Source of the DNA: Castanea sativa
Lineage: Eukaryota; Streptophyta; Magnoliopsida; Fagales; Fagaceae
NCBI RefSeq assembly: GCF_040712315.1
Contig: NC_134014.1
Location: 37,871,634-37,935,633, forward strand
Length of the DNA: 64,000 bases
Direction: 5' to 3'
Of the stretch, positions 22,904 to 34,600 are shown in pieces. The stretch's first letter is position 1, and the number at the start of each line of letters is the position of its first letter. The notes below the pieces were generated by a model. That model saw only the letters and a program-made list of their open reading frames with translations. It was not told the DNA's origin and ran no database searches. The position numbers were made by a program, and so were the translations under genes.

Positions 22904-24258
22904 TTAATCACTATCCAAATTATACCCGCTGTAAGGATCTTGGGAATCCTGAAAAGGGTCAATTGGACTGTGGTTAACTGAACCTTCAGAAGCAGTAGGA
23001 GAGACTTGTTCTTCTGACTCTAGCTGCTGAGAATGAGCCATTAGCTGCTGGGCTAATTCTTTTAACTCCTTGCTGGATCTTCCAACAAGCTGGACAGAAT
23101 CTAGGCTAGGCCGAGATCTTGTCACGTGGGCAATAGGTTTACGGATCGGAGGAGGATAATCCTTATAAACTTGACCGATGATAGGATTAATCCTAAGGCC
23201 GTCCCACCATTTAGCGAGAATTCTCGGTCTAAGAGGTTCTTGTTAATGGTATATTTCCACATATTGATCCAATGGACCTTGTACCTGCGGGAGAAGACCA
23301 AGATTGCCGGGAGCTGCGATACGTGCTTAGAGGAGCTGCACCTTGAATCAAAGTACCTCAAAGCATCTTGTAATGGTTTCGGAAAGATTTGAGGGATTGA
23401 TCCAAACATTTCCCACCACTTTAGGAACCAAGAGGGGGTTTGTTTGTCAAAATCTTTCTTGAACATTAAGAACCATGAATGGTTAAATTTACGGTTACGG
23501 AAGAAGAGCACTTTTTCAAAGGCATCCATGTAGTCATAATAACTGTAATGGAGTACTGAGCCTGATGGAGACCTGTAGTTTTTGAGGATCCTTAACAAAG
23601 AAGGATGCTGTCCCCATTCTTTACTACTGATAAAACCGGTGATGATGAACTTGTGATAGAGGACCAATAGGGGGTCCGTTTTGCTGTAGATGTTTTCTAT
23701 TTGAGCAGACTTTTCCTGGGTGAGGATGCTCTTATAGAACTGGATATTTTTCTCTGGATGTTTAGGTAAGAAATGCCAGTTTGGTGGCAAAACTTCCATG
23801 GCTAAGGCTAGGGGATCTGTTATATGAACTAGGTGGGGTTCAATATAAGAGATATGCTGGGTAAAGGTCTTTTTGACATAAGAGGACTGTCCTCCTCTTT
23901 GGGTTGGATAGAAAGAAGGCCTCTGAGTTTGGATAGGGCTAAAATGTTCTTCTATCTGATAAGGGTTGATTGCTTTGGGTGCTGGGGATGCTAAGGCTGA
24001 GCTGTAGCTGGACTGGCCATATGGTGGCCTTTCATAATTTGGTTTTGGGATTGATGAAACCAAATAACGATTGGCAATGCTTGATGGGGAAGCAAGGTTA
24101 TTCTGCCTAGGGCTTCTTGGTTGAGACATTGGGGCAATTTGGCTGGGGGTGATTGGGACAATCTTTCCTGTGGTTTGTGATTGGCTGGAACCAACAGGGT
24201 TTTGCTGTTTAGCGGTTTTAGGGGGTTGGGGTTGTTGTACGGGTTTCTTCCCGGACAT
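22904..24258 (-). pseudogene. Unit 5 component A ORF2 (frameshifted)
   Basis: Copy of ORF2 of component A. Starts MSGKKPVQQPQPP at 24258, with a Pro/Ser/Gln-rich N-terminal third, then a Trp/aromatic-rich domain (NHSWFLMF, SWFLKWWEMFG). The frame breaks at about 23208-23215 and is resumed in the C-terminal part (22904-23125, ending SGYNLDSD). The break lies in a patch (23110-23340) where CTG/CAG sites are altered, so it may be consensus error. It overlaps the end of ORF1 by 41 nt in the +1 frame. Function unknown; see unit 12. Confidence 0.8.
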
Positions 24259-25690
24259 CTTGGCTGTGACTCTGCAAAAATTTACGGGTTAGGAAATCAG
24301 GGATGCTGTTCTGGCTTCCTTCAATGAATTCTAAATCAAAGTCAAAAACTGAAAGGATGGCTTGCCATCGTGCGAAAATCTGTTTTGATGCAATGTTTTG
24401 AACATCTTTTTCTAAAACATGTTTTGCAGATTTACAATCAATCCTGATTAAAAACTTTTGATTTAAAAGATCACTTTGAAACTTTGAGATGCATAGTACT
24501 ATAGATAGTATCTCTTTCTTAATAGTACTATAATTAATCTGAGTGGGAGTCCATATTCCCGAATGGAAACAGACTATCTGTTCAGGGGAATTCGGACAAG
24601 TACGCTGGAGGAGGATGCCACCATAACCTATGTTTGAGGCATCGGTCTAGACGATCTTGAAGGAATTGACAGAAGGGATTCCTAAGCAAGGGAGGGTTTT
24701 GACATATTTTTTGATTTCTTGGACAACTCTTGTGTGGGCTGGGGTCCAAGGAGGTGGATTTGTCCACAGTCTATCAAAAAGGGGTTTGCATTGCTACCTG
24801 AGATTTTCATAGAAATCTGAAACATAATTGAGAGATTCTAGAAATCTCTGAAGCTGGGTTTTATCTAAGATTTGGTCAGGGAACTTATCCACTGATTGGA
24901 TAGCTCTATCTATGGGTTTGATGACGCCATGATGGATATTAAAACCTAAAAATAGAACTTTGGTTTGGAAAAGTTGGATTTTTGGGGCTGAAACAACAAG
25001 ACCATTGAACTTGATGGTGTGGAGAAATGCTCGTTCCAATGTTGTTCCAGGGATTCTAAAAAGATGAGTACATCATCAATGTACACAATTGCATGGCTGG
25101 AGAATGGATTGAAGATCTCATTCATGATATTTTGGAATTCAGAAGGTGCATTTTTGAGGCCAAAGGGCATCACATTCCATTCGTAATGGCCAAAGGGTGT
25201 GGTGAAGGCTGTTTTATACCTATCAGGCTCTCTGATTTGTATTTGCCAAAATCCACTCTTCATATCAAACTTGCTGAAAACAACAGCTTTGCTAAGCCTG
25301 TTGACTAAGTCTTTCTTGTTGGGAATTGGGTATCTTACCCATTCTAAGACTTTGTTGAGGGGCTTGTAGTTGATAACTAACCTAGGGACACCTCTTTCTA
25401 TCTCAGCATTTTTCTGCACATAAAAGGCTGGACAAGACCATGGTGATCTAGATTTCCTGATGATTCCTTTCTTAAGGAGGTCCTCTATCTCGGCTTTACA
25501 TGTATCCATAAGTTCCTGGTTCATTTGGATAGGTCGAGCTTTGGTAGGGATATCCTTTTCATTGAAATCTTTGACATATGGGAGAGCTACCTCGTGTCTC
25601 TTTCTATGCCAAAAAGCTGTGGGTAGATCAGAGCAGACTTCCTGCTTAAGTTTTTCCTCAAACTTTCTGATCTCTTCTTGGAGGGTCTTC
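24218..25690 (-). pseudogene. Unit 5 component A ORF1 fragment: reverse transcriptase-RNase H
   Basis: 3' part of A ORF1, beginning abruptly at the inverted junction at 25690. The reverse transcriptase is recognisable (FSKFDMKSGFWQIQI, MPFGLKNAP, YIDDVLIF), followed by RNase H; stop TAA at 24218-24220. It is genuinely decayed: a small deletion shifts frame at about 25035, and in-frame TAG codons lie at 24794-24796 and 24647-24649. The latter is CAG to TAG just before the first RNase H aspartate, a CHG deamination. Movement protein, gag and protease are absent. Confidence 0.88.
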
Positions 25691-25695
25691 CAAGT
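25685..25695. other. Inverted junction, head to head (unit 5 / unit 6)
   Basis: Left of about 25690 is minus-strand sequence just upstream of RT; right of it is plus-strand sequence starting inside the primer-binding site (CCAAGTTTGG...). The two joined ends show essentially no shared bases, which suggests end joining and not homologous recombination. Confidence 0.8.
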
Positions 25696-26339
25696 TTGGC
25701 CCGGTCGGATTGTAAGTTACTGTTTATCATATAATCAAGTTGGTCGGCACTGCCGCCATAGTTATCCAGATTATTTTTGGCATTATAATTATTTTGAATT
25801 ATTTTCATGGATATATCTCCCATACCCCATATTTTGTTTTACATCTATTTCATGATAACTCTTCCATTCCCTTTTATTTATTTCTTCGTCTGCTATTACT
25901 TCATTATTTTCTATTACATCTGTAAATGGTAGGCTGAGCCTCCTTCTAACCATTCTATTTGTTATTCTGTGATTATTTGTTCAAATTAACCTTTGCTTCC
26001 CTGTTATCCCGATTCTTCGTATTTTTGTGTTTAGCCCTAAAAGTTTGTTGCAGATTTATATACCTGTGAGATTTGTTACCAAAGTCTGTGAGGTGCTCCG
26101 TTTTCTAAAGAGGCCGAAAATCTTCCTAGGTTTGGTTTGGTCAGCCCGTTGAAGCCGAGAGAAGGCGTGTTAGGGTGGTCCCCATTATTGGAGGAGAGTC
26201 CGGCGAAAAGGAGTTTACAGATCAGGTGTCTATCCCATAGTTGTATACTTGTGCTTCAGATCTAAAGGTTAGATCCAGAAGTTTGAGGATAAAGGTGACT
26301 AGGTTGTAATCGTTAGTTTAAACTTGTAACCCCAGAATC
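25691..26339 (+). other. Unit 6 5' leader, lacking promoter and most of the primer site
   Basis: Leader begins at the last bases of the primer-binding site. It contains the hydrophobic short ORF (25740-25925) and the GATCTAA/TTAGATC hairpin near ORF1. No TATA box precedes it on this strand. Confidence 0.75.
25740..25925 (+). CDS. Unit 6 leader short ORF, hydrophobic 61 aa
   Basis: Copy of the conserved leader ORF, 61-codon form. Function unknown. Confidence 0.38.
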   Translation: MVGTAAIVIQIIFGIIIILNYFHGYISHTPYFVLHLFHDNSSIPFYLFLRLLLLHYFLLHL

Positions 26340-29300
26340 ATGAATAGGTTGTTTAGAAGTCACTCTTCCACCAGTAGTAGATGTTCTCAACCCACATCCA
26401 TTCCAGATATCCCAGCAGACGTAGGAGCAATTAATTCGGAAACTTATGAGCTATCCGATCTAGATCTAGACATAGGAGATTGGAATATCCCAAAAGTAGC
26501 CACCAGCCAATTCTATAAGTCTTCATGGTCTCTGAAAACAGCTTTCAGAACAGACTACCATGTCAAGACCATAGAACAAGTCTATGGAATCAACAAGGAG
26601 TACGAAACGTGCTACTTGTTATCACCCTCAGCTATCCAGAGTCATAAAGACAAAGGACATAACTTCCTACACATAGGATTAGTCCAAGTTGGAGTGAAAC
26701 CACTCACCAGAAGAGGTTTGAACGGCTCAATCCTCATGGCCCTTAGAGATGCTCGTCACATCGGGTTCGATGACGGCCTCCTAGGAACCATAGAAACCGG
26801 TCTTAGCAACGGACCCATCCATTTTAAGCTGTTTTCCAGATTTTTCCATCTACCTCCATGACAAAACAGTTATCAAAGCCCTCACCCTCAATATCAAGAC
26901 ACATGGAACCCTCATGACACAGGGAACCAGTCAGATCGCCTTGATATACAGAGTTTACTACAAGTGCATGAGAACGAACATGAATGTTGGAGCACTTGAT
27001 AGGAGGCAGAAGGGTGAAACAACCCTCATCCAGACTACTGACCCCAGAGCTAAAGTTAGGGTACCTAGAACCCTCAAATGGTCAGATGTCACTTTCCCAG
27101 CCAATTGGATGTTAGAGAATGAGAATCATGCTCTACAGATCCAAAACCCAGCCTAGAATCCAGATCTAGAATTTGTCCAGCAACTAGCCGACGGCACGGT
27201 TAGGTTAAGTTTCGACAGATCTAGGCTTAGCACTCCTCTAGACTATGAGTGTAGGCAACCCCTGGATATATCCCAGTTTAGATCTACAGCAGATCTAAAA
27301 CAGCCACCTGTCTACCAAAGAGACAGACCAGCATCCCAGTGTAGCTCAACCAGACCTTTAGGATCATCATTCCCTAGGTCTAGAAGAGACATAGGTGTTC
27401 AGCTTCAGGGAGTTAGAACCAATTCCCAACTCACCACACCTTGCTACACAGAGGAACAGGATTCGATTGTCGAAGAAGAGGACGATCAATCTCCCCCATC
27501 CCCATCTGGAACTGATATGGAACAGCCTCCAGATCAGCATGAGGAATCTCTGAACCTTCTGGTTTTAAACAGAGAATTCGTTCCTGACCTAGAAGAATTA
27601 GGAAAGGAGTTTAGTTCTGAGGAAAACAGGACTAAAAGAGAAGCCTACAAAGCCAATTATACCAGGGATCAGAAAGAAAAAGTATTTGAAGCATGGACGG
27701 CATTCATGAGGGAAATATCCCGTAATGTCCCCTTTTTCATATACTTCGAAAGGTATTTTGGCCAGCAAAAGCAGTTCTGTGTTCTCACCAGAACATGGAC
27801 CATAGCAACTAAAGACATGGTTGGCAATCCAACTCCTAAGCAGCCTCTAGTCAAGTCTCCTGCAACCAACTTCAGTTACCCTAAGGACAAATCAGCCTTA
27901 GAAATAGTTGCCCAGAAACTTGAAGAGCTAGCAAAAAATCCAGCCATTCCTTCATCAAAATGTACAAGTCAACTTAAGGTGTTAAAAATCCGTACAACCT
28001 CTAGCAGTTCCTCCTCTGACACAGATGATGAAACCCTAGAAGCCAAATGGAAACGCCTTAGACTAAAAAGGCCTGAAAGGCATGCTAGCAGAGTCCACCG
28101 ACCTATTTCCAAAGCTTACAAGGAAACTAAGAAGAATAAGCCTGGAAAATGTCATGGTTGTGGCAAGCGTGACCATTTCAAAAGAGATTGTAGCTCCAGA
28201 ACCTCTCACCCAAAAATAGGTAACCCCATAGCCAAGCCTCAGGAGCCTAGCCTAACCCACCAGCCTTTGGTTCAGGAACCAAGTAAAGCTGAACCCAGTA
28301 ATCATCAACCCAAGGTAGATTTGGACCAATCCCAAGATAGGTCTACCAAGCCCAAGAAGGAAGTTCATATCAACGACCTTCATAGAGAATCCAAGGAAAC
28401 CGGGTGTGAAATTAGGACCTTAAGGCAAAGTCTTAAAACCCTCTGCAGCCCCTTAGGTGTCATAGATTATGATAACCTAACCTATGGAGACATCTCTAGC
28501 ACCATTCGAAGTGAAGGAATGAAGATGTGCAGAGATCTCAAAATCCAAAGCCATATCAACAAGGACAAAGCCAAGTACGAAATAGGGCATTTCTGTACAC
28601 AGTATGGCTTACCCTCAGTCAAACCTTCCAAGAGGAAATCCAAGCACAAAGGAAAAGAATCCTTTGAGAAATCCTATAGGAAGAAACCAGCCAAGTATTA
28701 TAGAAAACAGAAGTTCAAGACTGATGATTTCTATAAGAAAGGAAAATCCAAGGAACCCATTCCACAAGCATCTGGCAAATGCTACAAGCTTGTGGAAAGA
28801 GAGGTCATTTCAGGAATGAGTGTAGAGCTAAGGCCAAATCCCTTATCAATACCCTCATTAGTGACCAACCCAGCAAAGTTGAGATCTTCAAGTTACTAGA
28901 ACTTGACCGCTCAGACAGCGAGTCATTCAGCAGTGCTAGTAACAGTGAGCTTAAGCAGATATACAGGTTATCCTCTGATCCCTCTAGTACCAGTACCTCT
29001 AGTGGCCAGGATAGACCCATGCCTTGCAAAGATGGTTGTTGTAGGAACAAAACCATCAGTGTTCTCAACAAGCAAGAGGAACTTCTTTTAGACCTCATAG
29101 AGGCTATAGAAGACCCTATCATCAAAGCTCAGAAGCTTACCCTTTTCCATCAGGCCTTAGTTAAGGAAAATAGCAAACCTGCACTAAGGATCCAGCAACC
29201 CAAGGTAGATTTAGAGCAAATCTACAATAGGTTTACCCAGTCCAAGAAGGAAGTTACAGTCAACGACCTTCACAAAGAGCTTAAGGAAACCAAATCGGAA

Positions 29301-31136
29301 GTTAGAACCCTGAAGCAAGAATTAACCATTCTTAGGGTCGATTTTGATCTCCTTAATCGAAGAATCCAACTTTTGGAAAGCACTTCTCATCACAGCAATG
29401 AGGAAGGTCCCTCAGATGATGAAGATGACCAAACAGTTAACCCTACAGCTGATCTTATCCAGGAACCCAGCAAAGATTTGTTCTTAGATACCATCAGTAG
29501 GATTAACTTCCATAAATGGCATTCCAAAGTCAGGATTGTCATCAGCAAAGATTTTGAATTTGAGGTCATAGCCTTAATTGATTCAGGTGCTGATCTTAAT
29601 TGCATTCAAGAAGGAATCATTCCCTCCAGATACTTCAAAAAGTCTAAGGAGAGATTAACATCCGCAAGTGGCGGACGAATGCAAATTGATTTCAATATCC
29701 CACAAGCTGAGGTTTGCCAAGGCGGCATATCCTTTATGACAAAATTTGTCCTTGTCAAAAACATGACAGATAGAGTCATCTTAGGAAACCCTTTCTTGTG
29801 TTTATTGTATCCTTTCATCACAGATACTGAAGGAATCACAGCCCATCCTTTTGGCCAGTCTGTCAAATTTGAGTTTATGAGAAGCCCAGAACCTTGGGAG
29901 GTTTGCTCCCTCCAGAAAGCTTCCATATCAAAAACTCTCAGTACTATCACCATCCAAAATCTTCCAGCTCATAATCAAGCCCAGCAACTTGATTCAGCCA
30001 AAACAATTGATCATCCCTTTGACTCAAATCAATTGTCATCATACATCCATCATGAAAATATTTGCATCTCTGCATCCATCAGTTTTAAAAGCAAAAGGTT
30101 TTTTAACAATTATTTGAAAATCTCAAATGATTCAAACCTTTTTTGGCAGAAGAGAACAATATTTAACACCACTAGTGAGTGGGAGATGACTTCTTCAGCA
30201 GAAAAGAAGGGCAAGGGGAAGGTACCCGCAAGGGACTATCCTCAAGACAAAAGACTACCAGCGGGACAGTCTTTTGTAAAGCATGAAGGCGCATCCTCTA
30301 CCAGCCATAGAGGATCGATATCCCTTCAGGAATTTGTCCCCTCAACGATGACATATTCCAGTAGCAAAATGGGTAATTTAACCAGTCAACTCTTTGGCAG
30401 AGAGGATATCCATTCAATGGATAAAATGACTATCATGGGTACTGATTATGCTAAGTTCAGTCTTAAGACTAGGACGACCCTAAGAAGTGCCACTGCCAAC
30501 TTGCCTTCAGATTTGCAATCTCACATCCTGAAAAGTGAGGTCATGTTCGAAAGTCTGAATCTTTGGTATGAACATTTCAAAATGTTGGTCACAACCACTA
30601 TTCCTAATCCAGAGGATTCAGATGATATTGATAATATCCTAGTACAAGCAGCATGGGAAGAATACTTTGGGAACAGCACCAGAGTATATGAAAACAAGCA
30701 TCCCTTTCCAGGACTAGAGGTCAACTATGAAGATGAAACAGATGAAGATGAGAGAGATCCTGCTTGGCTCTCACAGATGTTTGAATACGGTTTCATCAGG
30801 CTTATGAAGATAACAAGTCATGACCAAATTAGTCAACTACCCCAGATCATCCAAGATGCTGTCAAGCAAGATAACAGCCAGGTTATCTCTATCAGATGTT
30901 GGAGTACATTACCCCGATGGGACAAAGAGAATTGGATGGAAGTTCATCCCTCAAAGCATCTTGTCCTCATTAATGGTTTTACCTACCAGGATCCTTGGTT
31001 TAAAGGGTACACATATGTCTCATACAGATACCCGGATAACCTAGCAGAACGCTGGAGGAACTACTTCAATGATCAAATCTTGGACATCAGCCAGGATCTA
31101 TGGAAAGATTACCATCTTATAGGATCCACAGATAGG
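26340..31136 (+). pseudogene. Unit 6 component B1 polyprotein ORF1 (broken, 3'-truncated)
   Basis: Same B1 chimera as unit 1: movement protein (MNRLFRSHSS), A-type gag with CHGCGKRDHFKRDC, switch at about 28440 into B-type sequence, second knuckle, coiled coil, retropepsin (IALIDSGADLNC), C-terminal B domain. Breaks: +1 shift at about 26826 in a CTG/CAG-altered patch; CAG to TAG at 27154-27156; insertion at about 28786 inside the B knuckle (CTG-altered), which separates the two halves of the ORF. The 3' end is lost at about 31136, where sequence joins an inverted promoter region, so the C-terminal Cys/His cluster is missing. No capsid core and no RT. Confidence 0.85.
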
Positions 31137-31142
31137 TTAAAA
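31130..31142. other. Inverted junction, tail to tail (unit 6 / promoter region)
   Basis: Plus-strand unit 6 coding sequence (…GGATCCACAGATAGG) changes to the minus-strand region between leader repeats and primer site (AAAAGATAAAATAC). Transcription from unit 6 and from the units at right would converge here. Confidence 0.78.
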
Positions 31143-31694
31143 GATAAAATACAACTGAAAGCCGACTGAGGCTACTTGATTAATGAAAGCCGACTGAGGC
31201 TACTTGGTTACAACTGAAAAGCCGACTGAGGCTACCTGGTTACAACTGAAAATTAAACTCTTCACTGGAAGAGGAGGGAATTTTGGAGTTGCTCTCAAAG
31301 CTGGACCTTGTTTTCTCACAAAATTGGACCTGCTGATAACTGGAGATGAGGCTGCCTTATATAGACTGGAGGGAGCCTTGGATGCTGCTGGATGATTGCT
31401 GAAAATACGGAGAGTAAATTGCTTTTACTGAGGTGAAAGCTGTTTCCACCGAAAGCAATAGTATCTCGGAATGATTGTGTCTGTGAACAGTAAATTGCTT
31501 TGACTGTTCATGCTATAGTGATTTGTCCCCTTGCTTTTCCTGATTCGGTCACTGTAGAAATAGTAACCTGTCGGGAAGCCCCGGGTGCCGGTATCGTTGA
31601 CTAAGCGGGTGCTTGTTCAAATCGATGGCCGGTGCCGATTTTGAATAGTAACCGTATCGAAAATCTTATCCTGATTTGCTTGAGTCAGGATGCT
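31143..31694 (-). promoter_or_regulatory. Orphan promoter / 3' region of unit 7
   Basis: Three leader repeats (31156-31248), TATA box TATATAAGG (31355-31363) and 3' hairpin (31668-31691). The promoter points left into the inverted unit 6 and so drives no ORF1 of its own. Bases 31570-31665 are a clear CTG/CAG-altered patch. Confidence 0.78.
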
Positions 31695-34600
31695 TTAGTC
31701 AGTATCAGGAGCATCTGATGGATATCCATCATAAGGATCCCATGGGGAATCGTCATCAAAATTGTGCTCGTGATAACTGGCATAGTGGTTGCAAAGTCCG
31801 CAATACATTAATGGCTCATAAATTGGTTCCTTTGTGATGAACCGGTTGAGATTCATGTATCCAACCCTCTGGAGATTTGGAATAGCGGCAGAGTAGGGTT
31901 TGTTGGTGAAAACAGTAATTCTTCCTGTGTTACCAACATGATGGTAGTCTTCCCATAAATCTTGTACTTTATCTAGGATTTCATTGGTGGAATTTGCTTT
32001 CCAACATTCTACAAGAGTGTATGGATAACTATAGGATAAGTGAGAATCTCCCTCATACCAGGGCCCTTGATGGGAATGGCCATTAATTAGGACTAGATGA
32101 GTGGATGGTTGGACTGTCATCCAGTTGTTTCTTTCCCATTGTGGGATTGTGCTCCAGCATCTGATAGAAACAAAAGGACTTTTGATCTTCTTCACAACCT
32201 GTTGGATAATTTGGGGAAACTGGCTGATCTGGTCATGGCTTGATAACTTGATCATTTTTATGAAGCCATATTCGAACATTTTTGATAACCAGCTGGGGTC
32301 CTTGTCAGGTTCTACTTCAAAGTTTATGAGGAGTCCTGGAAAAGGAGAATGTTGCTCGTAGACCCTGGGACTGTTCCCGAAATGCTTTTCCCACTCATTC
32401 TGTATTGGGTTATCACCTGTGTCTCCTAAATTTGCATATGGATAAGGAGTGGTGATCAACACCCTGAAATGCTCAAACCATTCACTAGAAGATTCGAACA
32501 TTGCCTTGGATCCTAGAATACTGGTTTGTATCTCAGGAAGCAAGTTGGCAACAGCACTTCTTAAGATAGTCTGAGTCTTAAGACTGAGTCTAGCATAATC
32601 TGTGCCCATAATAGTCTTTTTATCCATGGAATGGATATCCTCTTTGCCAAAGAGTTGACTAGGGAATGATAGATTTCCAGCCTCAAGGTTCACTAGGTGG
32701 ATTTCCATTGCTTTGAGGGTTTTTTGGAAAAGTCTATTGCTGTTTTGGGTAAAGGCCATCTGTAGGTTATCAAGGATAAATTTAATGGAGGCTGGTAAAT
32801 TTGTATAGGCTCCATTTTTGAAATGATATTTCCTGGATAAGACTTCCTGCAAGATAATAGCCATATTACCACTGGAATATGTCACCTTTGCAGGGACAAA
32901 TTCCTGAAGGGATATCGATCCTCTATGGCTGGTAGAGGATGCGCCTTCATGCTTTACAAAAGACTGTCCCGCTGGTAGTCTTTTGTCTTGAGGATAGTCC
33001 CTTGCGGGTACCTTCCCCTTGCCCTTCTTCTCTGCTGAAGAAGTCATCTCCCACTCACTAGTGGTGGCAAATATTATTCTCTTTTTCTCCTGCCAAAAAA
33101 GGTTTGAATCATTTGAGATTTTCAAATAATTGTTAAAAAACCTTTTGCTTTTAAAACTGATGGATGCAGAGATGCAAATATTTTCATGATGGATGTATGA
33201 TGACAATTGATTTGAGTCAAAGGGATGATCAATTGTTTTGGCTGAATCAAGTTGCTGGGCTTGATTATGAGCTGGAAGATTTTGGATGGTAATGGTGCTG
33301 AGAGTTTTTGATATGGAAGCTTTCTGGAGGGAGCAAACCTCCCAAGGTTCTGGGTTTCTCATAAACTCAAATTTTACTGATTGACCAAAGGGATGGGCTG
33401 TGATGCCTTCAGTATCTGTGATGAAAGGATACAATAAACACAAGAAAGGGTTTCCTAGGATGACTCTATCTGTCATGTTTTTGACAATGACAAATTTTGT
33501 CATAAAGGATATGCCGCCTTGGCAAACCTCAGCTTGTGGGATATCGTAATCAATTTGCATTCTTCCGCCACTTGCGGATGTTAACCTCTCCTTAGACTTC
33601 TTGAAGTATCTGGAGGGAATGATTCCTTCTTGAATGCAATTAAGATCAGCGCCTGAATCAATTAAGGCTATGACCTCAAATTCGAATTCTTTGCTAATGA
33701 CAATCCTGACTTTGGAATGCCATTTATGGAAGTTAATCCTACTGATGGTATCTAAGAACAGACATTTGCTGGGTTCCTGGATAAGATCAGCTGTAGGGTT
33801 AACTGTTTGGTCAACTTCATCATCTGAGGGACCTTCCTCGTTGCTTTGATGAGAAGTGCTTTCCAAAAGTTGGATTCTTCTATTAAGGAGATCATAATCG
33901 ACCCTAAGAATGGTTAATTCTTGCTTTAGGGTTCTAACTTCCGATTTGGTTTCCTTAAGCTCTTTGTGAAGGTCGTTGACTGTAACTTCCTTCTTGGACT
34001 GGGTAAACCTATTGTAGATTTGCTCTAAATCTACCTTGGGTTGCTGGATCCTTAGTGCTGGTTTGCTAGTTTCCTTTACTAAGGCCTGATGGAGAAGGGT
34101 AAGCTTCTGAGCTTTGATGATAGGGTCTTCTATAGCCTCTATGAGGTCTAAAAGAAGTTCCTCTTGCTTGTTGAGAACACTGATGGTTTTGTTCCTACAA
34201 CAACCATCTTTGCAAGGCATGGGTCTATCCTGGCCACTAGAGGTATTGGTACTAGAGGGACTTGAGGATGACCTGTATAACTGCCTAAGCTCACTGTCAC
34301 TAGCACTGCTAAATGACTCGCTGTCTGAGCGGTCAAGTTCTAGTAACTTGAAGATCTCTTTTTTGCTGGGTTGGTCGCTAATGAGGGTATTGATAAGGGA
34401 TTTGGCCTTAGCTCTACACTCACTCCTGAAATGACCTTTCTTTCCACAGTTGTAGCATTTGCTGGATGCTTGTGGAATGGGTTCCTTGGACTTTCCTTTC
34501 TTATAGAAATCATCAGTCTTGAACTTCTGTTTTCTATAGTACTTGGCTGGTTTCTTCCTATAGGATTTCTCAAAGGATTCCTTTCCTTTGTGCTTGGATT

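Noticed and set aside
30195..30235. Purine-rich stretch AGAAAAGAAGGGCAAGGGG as the plus-strand primer tract
   Set aside because: It occurs only in component B coding sequence and not in A, and sits in the Lys-rich linker; composition alone is not enough.
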